A stretch of 64,000 nucleotides of DNA from Gigaspora rosea (taxonomy: Eukaryota > Glomeromycota > Glomeromycetes > Diversisporales > Gigasporaceae), in NCBI GenBank assembly GCA_003550325.1, contig QKWP01000112.1, forward strand, positions 296,274 through 360,273, given 5' to 3'. Under the pieces are notes generated by a model. It was not told where the DNA came from. It saw nothing but the letters and a program-made list of their open reading frames with translations, and ran no database searches. Numbering within the stretch: the stretch's first letter is position 1; each line of letters begins with the position of its first letter. Of this stretch, positions 1-10,241 are shown in pieces. Made by a program: the position numbers and the translations under genes.

Positions 1-373
1 GACTCTTCTTAATGACTTGATCATGTAATAAGCTATTTGATGTATAATTTGTAAGAAAAAACAGTATAAATCTATAGCAGGACTTTCATGACATGAAAAT
101 GCCAAGTATAGTAATTATAATACACCACCTGTTCAATACTATACCCTACCAGAAAATCAATTAATGAATAAAAAGAAAAGCTAGTATATTCTATTCACAA
201 ATGATTTCCTTTTTCTGTTCGAAAAACTAGAAAACAAGTAATTAAATTTTTATGTATAGAGGGTCAATATTTAGGTTTTTTCAAACAATATTTAACATGA
301 ATATATTAACAAAAGAGCATATAAGTGTGTCTTTTCAGGGTCTTATACATATGGGTGACTAATGTTGGTATTA
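1..373. other. AT-rich intergenic sequence
   Basis: I see no gene, RNA or clear repeat here. The sequence ends at the TA that flanks the next element. Confidence 0.5.
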
Positions 374-1904
374 CAGTCTAACCTCCCTAAGTGCACACTC
401 CTAGAACCAGGAACAAGTATGCATTTAGAGAGAATGTGCATTTAGTGAGTTTTATTATAAGCTATCAAGTAATGGCTAACCAATCAAATCACTTATTTTT
501 ATCACTTTAATTTGACCACTTTTAATATTTATTACCATAAATTCTTGAAATAATTGGCATGGGCATTATTTTGAATTTTGGCTCAATTTAGACCAAAATT
601 CAAAATAGCGCCCATGCATGCTATTTCATAAATTTATGGGAACATACTTAGCCCAAGTCATTTTATTATCATGAGCATAAGTACAAAGTGCAGTCTTTTG
701 AGCTTTAGTTAATGTAATTTTTTTTAGGAGGTCATTTTTTTTTTAATTTACTTTGGTATAAATTATATATGATAAGTGTATATAGTCATGGGATATGAAC
801 TGTATAGCAAGCTTTGAATAATTAATTTGTATATTTACACTGTATACAATATAAAGTTCTTGTTCCATACTTGATAAACTTTTGATTATTGGTTATGAAG
901 TCATAAAACGAAAAAATTATAGTAGTTGTTTAAATGTTAGTTGACCAAATTCTTTAGATAATGTTAATTTAAATATTTTTTTCTTTAATTACATTGTGAC
1001 AAGTTAAAATTTAATAAGTATAATTTTTTATTTTTCTGTATGAAAAAATTTACAGCAAGAGATTCTAATAGGTGTCTACTGCATTATCCTTTTATTTATA
1101 AGAATTACACCATTCTATTATCATTAGAAATTTAATGAAAATTTATTATGTAACAAATTTTATTGTTATTAAAATTAACAATAATTGTTAGAAATGCTAT
1201 TGTTAAGAATAGAGATGGGTTTGGTTGGTTATAGTTGGTTTCAGTCATTTTATTAACTAATAGCATATAGCAGCTAAGTGTGATCAGTCATACCGGCTAA
1301 TAGCTAACTATAGTCAATCAATTATTTTACTATGTAAAGGTTCTTTGATCCTTTAATTAAAGTTGTAGAGCCAATGCTTCTGACTCTAACAGCAGTTAGA
1401 TTATTAAAATAGGTTTAGTCATTCTTGAGATAATTGAGATTAAGATTAGTTTAGGCCAATTTTGTTAGTGCAAGTAAACAAATAACGTATTCATTATTTC
1501 ACATGATGTGATGATTATTGGGTTGTGTATAGTCTTTACAGGATCTTCCATTTATCAAACTAATTCATGTTAATCTGTTTTTAAATCTGGTATTACTACA
1601 ATTTAGTCAGTTAGCTAAGCCCTCTAACTGACTGGAATCGGCTATGGCTATAGCTAGTCACAAATAGCTATAACTATACCTATTCCTAGTTAAGTAGTTA
1701 AGAATCCTTCATTATGATTGGTCAAATATCACATGCATGTATTTATGAAGGTGCATGCTATAGGTCTGGGATCCAGAATCTCTTGCATATGCAGAATATA
1801 AAGAGCATGCACTTAGTTCTAAGTCCTGATGTTGGAACCAAGATAAGGTGTGCATTTAGAGAGGATGTGCATTTACAAAGAGTATGCTTAGAAAGTTTAG
1901 ACTG
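374..1904. mobile_element. CAGTC-TIR element, TA-flanked
   Basis: The element starts CAGTCTAACCTCCCTAAG and ends with the inverse of CAGTCTAAACTTTCTAAG, and TA lies on both sides (372-373 and 1905-1906). Inside both ends are runs of the motif GTGCATTTAGRGAGG, which recurs in the copies at 7575-7914, 18777-18935 and 51608-52711. TA target sites and CAGT-starting inverted repeats are usual for Tc1/mariner-type non-autonomous elements. No transposase is present. A short inverted repeat (about 535-645) and a hAT-like insertion (1210-1688) lie inside and account for much of the length. Confidence 0.65.
1210..1688. mobile_element. hAT-like non-autonomous element nested in the CAGTC element
   Basis: The left end TAGAGATGGGT pairs with the right end ACCTATTCCTA as an imperfect inverted repeat, extended inward by TTATAG/CTATAA. 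It is flanked by GTTAAGAA (1202-1209) and GTTAAGTA (1689-1696), an 8-bp duplication with one mismatch. TAGRGATG ends and 8-bp duplications are typical of hAT elements. It has no coding capacity. The better preserved relative is at 9411-10122. Confidence 0.6.
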
Positions 1905-1906
1905 TA

Positions 1907-3127
1907 CTTATAATTATATTTTTGAAAATTAATTTATTTTTTGTTATCTCATGCAGAATGTTTTACCAGGAACTAAAAAGGATGTGCACAAGCTATTCAT
2001 TTTTTATCAAATATGACATCGTGAAAGTTTTTCTAATTGAATATTTCACGGTAGTGTTCATCATTATAATAGGTTTATTATTAATTCTCAAAGATCTGTA
2101 GAGATATACTATTCTTTTGGAATGAATATAATTGCTCTAAGAATTAAAAAAGGTAGGCATAAGGCACTTATTTATTTCAAAAATATGCTTAGATAGGATC
2201 TGTTTATAAATATATTAAAATGGAATTAGAATTGCTAGCCAAATGGCAACAATTATATTCATCTTGTCTTTTTATATGATGTAATATCCAAGTGTATTTG
2301 AATTGTTCAAAAATACTATGAATTATTAAACTTTTAAGTATTTATAATCAATAGCTTATTAATAATTAATATTAAAATTTATATAAATATATTTAGAATT
2401 ATACTTTTATTATATAATTTATTTTATATATATATACATGGTTTAATTTAAAAGATATTTCAAGTAAAAACTTATAAACCTAGTTCTGAGTTTGTTACCC
2501 TAACTATACTATTAGAATATTCAAATAATAGTAAGAATCTAGCAATATATAATTGCTTGGTTCTAATTATCGGGTTATATAATTTTTTCAAGAGATATCT
2601 GTTCAAAAATTATGTATTATAAAATTCTTATATATAAGTAGCTCAGAAGTTTAATGCTTCTTACTAGCTAAAATATTATATCATGAAAAAATATTTGAAT
2701 GAATCCAAATTTAGAAGAGACAAATGCGATAAAACATTTTTTCTTTAATAACTAAAAAATATATTAAATAGTATTAATATCATCTCAACTAGCTAGAATA
2801 ATAATATATAATAAAAGTGAATTAGTAGAGCTGTAACTTTGGAGATTTTAACATTCATCTGATCTTGTTTTAATTAATATTAGAAACATAATTTAGCTTC
2901 ACATATATTAGATTGTTAATTGCAATAATTGAGCATAAATATATAATTTAGTTTTTTTAATAATAAAAGAACAGCTATAAAATTTCTTTTAATTAATTAC
3001 TTACCTTTGTCTATTTTGATATTCAAAAAAAAAAGAGATCTTAGTAAACATGTTATTTTTAAAAAAAATAATAATCTAGCTTTGGCTAGTCGAACATAAT
3101 ATATATAAATTTTAGGGCATTATTTTA
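1907..3127. other. Intergenic, extremely AT-rich
   Basis: No open frame with family features and no RNA signature is visible. The stretch is mainly A/T runs. Confidence 0.5.
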
Positions 3128-3279
3128 TAGCGACCCATCGCCATGGCAACCCTGTGATCGACCATCAAATTCGATCGCATGAGTCACGTGCCAACCGATT
3201 TGCGAAGAGCAAATCGACGAATACATAACTCACGGGACCAATTTTGATCGATCGATCATCCAAAAATATACTAAGTTAC

Positions 3280-3317
<38 letters not shown>

Positions 3318-3602
3318 NNNNNNNNNNNNNNNNNNNNNNNNNNNNNNNNNNNNNNNNNNNNNNNNNNNNNNNNNNNNNNNNNNNNNNNNNNNNNNNNNNN
3401 NNNNNNNNNNNNNNNNNNNNNNNNNNNNNNNNNNNNNNNNNNNNNNNNNNNNNNNNNNNNNNNNNNNNNNNNNNNNNNNNNNNNNNNNNNNNNNNNNNNN
3501 NNNNNNNNNNNNNNNNNNNNNNNNNNNNNNNNNNNNNNNNNNNNNNNNNNNNNNNNNNNNNNNNNNNNNNNNNNNNNNNNNNNNNNNNNNNNNNNNNNNN
3601 NN
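3318..3602. other. Assembly gap (N run)
   Basis: 285 undetermined bases directly follow a long poly-A run, which probably stopped assembly or read extension. Translated frames across it are meaningless. Confidence 0.99.
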
Positions 3603-3825
3603 GAGAAGATAGTACCCGTACCCGTAACAAAAAAAAAAAAAGACTAGTAAAAAAAACCACTTAACAGACAAAGATCTTGACTCCCACTACTATGACGATT
3701 CCAAGAACAGCGACCCAAAGAATGACTCCAAGAAAAGAAACACCTAAAAAAAAGAGAGAAGTTAGTACCTGTATACAAAAAAAAAACCTTAACACTGATG
3801 AAAATCTCGCCTCCCACTACGATTT

Positions 3826-3992
3826 CAAGAATGATGACTCCAAAAATGCTGACTCCAAGAATGACGACGACTCCAAGAACGACAACTCCAAGAACAATGA
3901 CTCCAAGAACGACGACTCCAAGAACGACGACTCCAAGAACAACGACTCCAAGAACAACGACTCCAAAAATGACGACTCCAAGGACGACTTCA
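3826..3992 (+). repeat. 15-bp minisatellite, about 11 units
   Basis: Tandem units of GACTCCAAGAACGAC vary mostly at the last six bases (AACGAC, AACAAC, AATGAC). Related arrays lie in reverse orientation at 6724-6898 and 7150-7250. Confidence 0.9.
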
Positions 3993-4678
3993 AAAAAAGA
4001 GGCAACTACAAAACTAAAAAAAGAAAGTTAATACCCGTAATAAAAAAAAAAACAAAAAACGAAGAAAAAAAAATTTTACTTATCTAAAGAAAAGAAAATC
4101 CAAAAAAGCATTAGATCGTGAATGAAAAAAAAACAAAATAAAAAAAAATTTAGATTTACCTGTAGATTGATCTAAATTCAGATCGAATCTAGTATTCTGG
4201 AAATATATGATCACCAATCTTAAATATGATTGGCTGATCATATGGAGTCGCCATGGCGATGGGTCGCTATCTATAATTTTCCTTGAAAATATATAGAATT
4301 TAAATAAAAAAAAATATTAAATTTATTAAGGTAGTTGTTAAAATACTTAAGCTTAAAATCAAAAAAACTTTTATTTAGAAAAAATTTGACCTTTTTCTAC
4401 TAACTTACCCCTATATATTATATTATTATATAGTATTATTTTTATATTAAACTACTTTCACACTTTGATGTATCTAATTCTATTACTATATACAAAAAAA
4501 CTAGCTTTACACACTTATTTTTATTCACCCCACAGTTAGATATTATTTTTACTTTTTTGTTTTCTATTATCTTCGCTTTGGCTATTTCTTTTGTTTTGGC
4601 TATAACCTTCATTTCACTCTCTTTTTCTAAATACCTCAAAAAAGTAAAAAAATAAAAAAAAACATTTTTTAGAAGTGT

Positions 4679-5670
4679 TAGTGTTCTTGCAAATTGCTAA
4701 AGAAATTTAGTATGTTCTTGCAAAGTGCTAGAGAAGTTAAAGCTAGTGTTATTGTAAAGTGCCAGAAAGTCACAAAGTGTCAAAAAAATTAGGAATAAAT
4801 AAAATAAGAATAAAAAAATAAGTAAAAAAAACTAAAAAAACATAAAGTGTACACAAACTAATAAAAAAAATAAACAAAGTCACAAATCTTTATTTCTCTG
4901 AAGTAAAAGTTTGCATTCTTGCAAATTCAGAATTGCAAAAGCTGAGTTAATGTTCTTGCAAAATGCCAAAAAAGTCAAAGTGCTGAAAAAGTCTGGGTTG
5001 GTTTTCTTGCAAAGTGCCAGGAAGTAAGAGTTCTTTTCTCACAAAGTCTGAAATAAAATAAAAATAATTTAATAAAACAAATTTAAAAAAAAAAACAAAA
5101 AAAACCAAAAATAAATTATGTCAAATGAAAAAATAAATTGAGTCCTAACTAAACCTTTATTTTTTTAAAAAAGTATCTTTGAAAATTTAGAAATTGCTAG
5201 AGATATCAGCATATCTACTAGTTTGATTTTTTATAATAAATTTGTAATATTTTTAATTATTTTTATAATAATAATTTTTGACCTATTAGTTTATTTTAAA
5301 TAATTTTATTACTAAAATGTTCTTCATAATAAGATGATTCTAACAAGCCCAAAATCATCCAAATCCAATCACCAGATCTTGAAATATCTGCGTGTCAAAT
5401 AATAACACACCCCTATAGTGGAAGGAATTATTTTACACGCAAATATTTCAAGATCCTGTGATTGGATTTGGATGATTTTGGGCTTGTTAGAATCATCTTA
5501 TTATGAAGAACATTTTAGTAATAAAATTATTTAAAATAGACTAATAGGTCAAAAATTATTACATATTTATTATAAAAATCAAACTGGTGTATATGGTTGT
5601 GAATTCTTGCAAAGTGTTAGAAATTTGGATTGGTTTGTACAAGGTTTTGAAAAGTTAGTCGTTTTCTTGC
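4679..5670 (+). repeat. Degenerate repeat of TTCTTGCAAAGTGC units
   Basis: The motif GTTCTTGCAAAGTGCYAGAA occurs at about 4680, 4712, 4747, 4925, 5003, 5602 and 5652. Spacing is uneven, with poly-A-rich filler between. The array is split by the foldback element at 5217-5589, which therefore inserted into a pre-existing array. It has no coding value. Confidence 0.6.
5217..5589. mobile_element. Foldback element (long hairpin)
   Basis: Two arms of about 160 bases are near-perfect inverse complements: 5217-5402 contains AACAAGCCCAAAATCATCC, and 5427-5589 contains GGATGATTTTGGGCTTGTT. They are separated by a short spacer. The ends read CTAGTTTGATTTTT and its inverse. It looks like a recent non-autonomous foldback element. 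Confidence 0.85.
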
Positions 5671-5934
5671 AAAGATAAATAAAAAAAATAAAAAAAAACA
5701 AAATGAAAACAAAAAAAACAAAATGGAACCAAAAAAAACAAAATGAAAACAAAAAGAAATGAAAATAATAAATAAAATAAAAAAGTAAAAAAACAAAATA
5801 GAAGATCTAATTATAAGGGGTATTCTTAAATAACATTATACAGAAGGGTCAGATAAAGATAATGTTTTTCAATAAGTAGAGGGATTAAAAAAATACAATG
5901 TAATTTTTTTAGAAAAAATTGTCTAAAAACAGAT

Positions 5935-6240
5935 TCAGTGGCCCAAATTTAATGCTTTTGGTACTATTCGATTCATCTCAGTGAGAGGAGTCGAATAGTA
6001 CCAATTTTATTTCATTTGGATCACTAGATCGGAAGTTATTAGCCAAATACTATTGGTTATATCTTTTCTTATAAAATTACTATATAACCAACAGTTTTTT
6101 GTGAATATTTTATGATCTAGTAATCTAAATAACATGATTTTCATATCATTGGATTCATCTCACTGAGATGGATCGAATGGTATCTAAATCATTCAAATCG
6201 GATCACTATATTACAAGATATTCAAGTTTTTGTAAAAATT
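5935..6240 (+). repeat. Two diverged copies of a GATTCATCTCAGTGAG hairpin repeat
   Basis: Copies at about 5945-6050 and 6130-6235 share GATTCATCTCA(G/C)TGAGA followed by GGATCACTAGATCGGAAG or a relative. The first contains a hairpin, ACTATTCGATTCATC against GAGTCGAATAGT. Related motifs lie near 49670-49730 and 53975-54200. It is an old dispersed repeat of unknown type. Confidence 0.5.
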
Positions 6241-6453
6241 TATATACAAAATACAGATTTGAAAAATTTTTTTATATAGTCTAGAGGTCAAGTGCTACTA
6301 TGTGGGTATTTTATAGATACCCCTAAACAAAAGATCTAATCTGATCTTGTAGTACCCAGGGTTAGTATAATTATAGAGCAACTCAATATTATACAAGTTT
6401 AATTGTAATACAATTTTATATAAAAATCATATAAAATTTAGGAAAATTATAGA

Positions 6454-7348
6454 TAGTGACCCATCACCACGGCGACCCCATATGATCAGCCAATCATATT
6501 TAAGATTGGTGATCATATATTTCCGGAGTACTAGATTCGATCTGGATTTAGATCGATCTACAGGTAAATCTAGATTTTTTTATTTTGTTTTTTTTTCATT
6601 CGCGATCTAATGCTTCTTTGGATTTTCTTTTCTTTAGATAAGTCAAAATTTTTTTTCTTCTTTTTTTTGTTTTTTTTATTACGGGTATTAACTTTCTTTT
6701 TTTAGTCTTGTAGTTGCTTCTTTTCTTGGAGTGGTCCTTGGAGTCGTTGTTTTTGGAGTCGTCGTTCTTGGAGTCGTCATTCTTGAAGTTGTCATTCTTG
6801 GAGTTGTTGTTCTTGGAGTCATTGTTCTTGGAGTCGTTGTTCTTGGAGTCGTCATCATTCTTGGAGTCAGCATTTTTGGAGTCATCGTTCTTGAAATCGT
6901 AGTGGGAGGTGAGATCTTTGTCAGTGTTAAGTTTTTTTTTACTAGTTTGTTTTTTTTTTTTTGTATACGGGTACTAACTTCTCCCTTTTTTTAGGTGTTT
7001 CTTTTCTTGGAGACATTCTTCGAGTCCCCGTTCTTGGAATTATCATAGTAGTGGGAGTCAAGATCTTCATCGGTTAAGTAGTTTTTTTTACTAGTCTTTT
7101 TTTTTTGTTACGGGTACGGGTACTAACTTCTTTCTTTTTTAGATGCTTTTTTTCATCGTTTTTGGAGTCGTCGTTTTTGGAGTCGTCGTTCTTGGAGTCG
7201 TCATTCTTGAAGTCATCATTTTTGGAGTTATCGTTTTTGGAGTCTCGTGTGTTTCTGGCGTCTTTGTTTTGTCTCTGTAGGAAATCGGCCGAGTTGGCTC
7301 TGTTATGAGTGTGTGAGTGGGCGAAGTGCATGGGTGGGCGAAGTATTT
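6454..7348. mobile_element. TIR element B, inverted relative of element A, right end missing
   Basis: It begins TAGTGACCCATCACCACGGC and then follows the complement of element A through two minisatellite arrays in reverse orientation (6724-6898 and 7150-7250). A matching terminal repeat is absent at the right. The sequence runs into unrelated GTGGGCGAAGTGCATG repeats and a single N at 7349. The missing end may be a real truncation or a scaffold join. Confidence 0.55.
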
Positions 7349-7349
7349 N
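7349..7349. other. Single undetermined base at a likely assembly join
   Basis: The N sits exactly where element B stops and a different repeat end begins, suggesting two sequences were joined here. Confidence 0.8.
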
Positions 7350-7574
7350 GTTGTCAAGATATTTTAATTTAAAAATTAAAAAAATTTTACTAAAATGATT
7401 TGTCCCTTTTCTACTGACTTACTCCATATAATAAAGTATGTGATATTAGTTAAAAATATATATTTAATAAATGTAAATATAATGTATAATAATAATAAAT
7501 AAAAAAAATATAAAATTTTATATTAAATTGCGAGATCTTGTGAAATATTGCAAAAACCTGTAAAAATATGATTA

Positions 7575-7914
7575 CAGTCAACCCTCCATAAATACAACTT
7601 GTAGAGACAAGCCTACAACGTGCATTTAGGGAGGTTTGCATTTAGAGTGAGCCAATTAAATTGCAGCTTTAAAAATTTGATCATCAAGTTGGTGTAACTT
7701 CTACCAAAACTATATAACCTATTTTAAATACTAAAATTTGATTGGCTACATGCATTTAAAGAGGTTAGTGTAATATAAAATGTTATTCAAGAAAACGTGC
7801 ATTTACAGAATATAGAACATGCATTTAGCACTAATAACATCTTACGGAATAGAAAAAATGTGCATTTAGGGAGGTATTGCATTTATGGAGGTTGCATTTA
7901 TAGAGGTCCGACTG
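7575..7914. mobile_element. CAGTC-family MITE, TA-flanked
   Basis: It starts CAGTCAACCCTCCATAAATA and ends with the inverse of CAGTCGGACCTCTATAAATG, with TA on both sides (7573-7574 and 7915-7916). Length is 340 bases. Its right two thirds align closely with 52440-52711. It is the cleanest uninterrupted copy of this group in the window. Confidence 0.8.
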
Positions 7915-7929
7915 TATAAAAATATATAT

Positions 7930-8177
7930 AGGAGTCATCAATAGAAAGGAACAAATCTTTTCTAAGTAAAAGTTTTTTCAACTTTAAGTTAAAATAACTT
8001 AACAACTACTTAACCAAATTTGATCAAAATGTTTTTATTTTAATTTTTTATAATTATAGATTTAAAAAGCAAAAAAAATTATTAAATTTGATTTGGTAGT
8101 TGTCAAGATATTTTAATTTAAAATTTTAAACAAAGTTACTAAAAATGATTTGTCCCTTTTCTATTGATGTCCCCCAT
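7930..8177. mobile_element. MITE with GACAAATC inverted ends
   Basis: The left end (GGAGTCATCAATAGAAAGG and on) is the complement of the right end (CCTTTTCTATTGATGTCCCCC), with about 45 bases of inverted similarity and a short centre. Single ends of the same family occur at about 4310-4415, 7350-7430 and 45860-45975. Confidence 0.75.
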
Positions 8178-9387
8178 CATTGATCCTATTTTTTACTTGT
8201 AAAAGATCTAAAAAAATGTGTTTTAACCTCAAACTGAATAGAAATACCTGCTGAACAAGTTTACTTAGAGGCCCAAAGCAGGTTATCTTGATAAAAAAAA
8301 GAGGGTTTATATTACAAACCAAAAATTTTTAATTTAGTATATAAATAACCTATTTTTCTTACAAGGTAACCTTCTTTGGTTGTCTAAGTAAAGTTGTTTA
8401 GAGCACGATTTTATACATAATTGCTAATTTAAAATTGAAAAAGTGCAAAATTAACAATTCTTTTCTTATTCTATATATTTGTAAAATTTAATTTTAAGTT
8501 AATTAGTTAAGCCAAGAAGGATCTTTAGCTCAAAGTTTATAGTAAAATCATATGTTTTTATTATAATTTTCATTATAAACTTATTTCAAAGAGACATGTT
8601 CTACAACTGTTAACGGTGATAATTTGACTTATTTCTTTAACTGGGTTATACAAATGGAATTCAAAGCACAGGTTACAAAGTCACAACTAATGACACAATT
8701 TAGAGTAACAAATATTCTACAGATGAAAGATAAGTTTAATAAGTGATTTATTACAACAATTTTGGGTTAAAGAAGAACTTTCTTAGAGCTAATACTTCTA
8801 CTCATATTTCGATACAAATTAATTCAACCTTACCCAAATACTATTAATAATATCATTGTTTCAAATTTGCAGATCAAATTGGGTGACACTAGTTTAGAGT
8901 GTTTCAACATATAGGCAAAACTAAAATTCCTTGGTGCGAAATGGTTAATATTTGAAAGTTAGTTTCACCCGAAATACTGAAACATATATAAATCATATTA
9001 ATTCAATGCAAACTAACTCATCAACAAACTCTGGTTACTACAATAGTAAGTTCTATTTCTGCTTTATAATAACTCAAAATAAATTAGAATAACTTTGATT
9101 TCTAATTTAGACTGAATAGCATAGAAGTTTCGATAATTCAAATACAAATTGATTCAACCTTAACCAATAAAGAGAGTCACTAAAAGAGCAAGTTCCATAA
9201 CAGAATTTTTACAGTAACTAATGATAATAATCAATACGAACCAACTTAACCTTATACTGGAAATAGCATGTAAGTTTTGTAACAAAAATTCTTGCAATAA
9301 CCTACAATTGTGATAATTTAACAAAAGCTAAACTAATCAATCTTAACAGACATAGATATCAAAGAAATTCATAATAATAATGTCTCG
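8178..9387. other. Intergenic sequence, nothing recognised
   Basis: AT-rich sequence with no open frame carrying family features, no RNA signature and no clear terminal repeats. Confidence 0.5.
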
Positions 9388-9410
9388 GGTCGTTGGACAT
9401 TAGTGGATTG

Positions 9411-10122
9411 TAGAGATGTTAAGTCATTCAAATAAACCGGGTCCAAACCTGGTTCAAACTACTCTTTTTAGTCATTTATTCAAAGAAAAATTGACAACAA
9501 GTTCTTGAACTAGTTTTATAATCTAGTTTATAAACCTGATTTATAAACCCAGTTTATAAACTTAGCTTATAAAACTGGTTTGAAAACTCAGCTTATATGA
9601 ACCCGGTTATAACAATGTATGATAAAGAAATTATCAGTAATTAAATATAATTTGTAATCTCTTTAAAAAGTACATATATACATATTATGCATGCTTAGAA
9701 AGACATTTTGTCAACCAAAGTTACAGCAAAGTCATATGATTCTATTGTACAGCAAGTTATGAGCAATCTTAATTTGCTAGTACGTATGTAGTTTTGTTAG
9801 CGTGAAACTTCGAGGTTTCATCTAACTATAAATCTAACATTTATCTTGACTAAATAGAAAATAATTATCCAGGCAGGTTAGACAATATCTGACCTGCCTA
9901 GATAATTATTTTCTTACTGGATAATAGCTCTAGTGAACTTAGGTTCATGAACTAGAGTTTGAACTTCAAAGTTAACCTTAAGTTCACACTTTAAGTTTAT
10001 GAACTCAAGTTTAAACTTTAAAATTGAACTGAAGTTTATGAACTTCAGTTCAATTCATTTTTTTCTTTGAACTTTATGGGACTGGACCGGAACTGAACTG
10101 AACGAACCACTTAACATCCCTA
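9411..10122. mobile_element. hAT-like non-autonomous element with exact 8-bp duplication
   Basis: The ends are TAGAGATGTTAAG and CTTAACATCCCTA. The host sequence GTGGATTG is present exactly on both sides (9403-9410 and 10123-10130), giving an 8-bp target duplication as in hAT transposition. The interior is non-coding: about 20-base repeats of the type TTTATAAACYCAG at 9505-9610, a hairpin at 9857-9915, and GAACTT-rich inverted repeats at 9920-10070. Confidence 0.8.
9857..9915. repeat. Perfect-looking hairpin inside the hAT-like element
   Basis: GAAAATAATTATCCAGGCAG is followed after a short loop by CTGCCTAGATAATTATTTTC, with one mismatch in the stem. It is probably a subterminal structure of the host element rather than a terminator. 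Confidence 0.7.
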
Positions 10123-10241
10123 GTGGATTGATCCTTGACAGTAACATGACTAATACTGAACGGCTGCATAAGTGGCTGACCAGTATCAATTATGTATTTC
10201 CGTTATTGCTGTCAAAGTTCAATCCACTAATACGAGTGACC

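Larger units (their letters stand above)
3128..4269. mobile_element. TIR element A carrying a 15-bp minisatellite
   Basis: The ends are inverted repeats of one another: TAGCGACCCATCGCCATGGC on the left and its complement on the right. The interior holds an assembly gap (3318-3602) after a poly-A run, then a minisatellite of 15-bp units. The right half (about 4000-4269) reappears inverted at 6454-6730 with high similarity. No transposase is visible. Open frames across the array are repeat artefacts (runs such as DDSKN or TTPRT), not a believable protein. Confidence 0.6.
9388..10241. mobile_element. Short TIR element hosting a hAT-like insertion
   Basis: The outer ends GGTCGTTGGACATTAGTGG (left) and the inverse of GGTCACTCGTATTAGTGG (right) pair. 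After removing the insertion at 9411-10122 the element is only about 135 bases. It also contains the inverse pair CCTTGACAG/CTGTCAAAG near its ends, consistent with an intact MITE before it was hit. Confidence 0.65.

Noticed and set aside
3244-3671. Open frames spanning the N run
   Set aside because: Artefacts of undetermined bases and poly-A.
3826-3992. CRISPR array
   Set aside because: Units are contiguous 15-mers without unique spacers, and the genome is eukaryotic.
3677-4087. Open frames with DDSKN or TTPRT repeats over the minisatellite
   Set aside because: They arise because a 15-bp unit keeps every frame open. All three frames and the inverse copy give similar repeat proteins, with no start context or flanking coding sequence.
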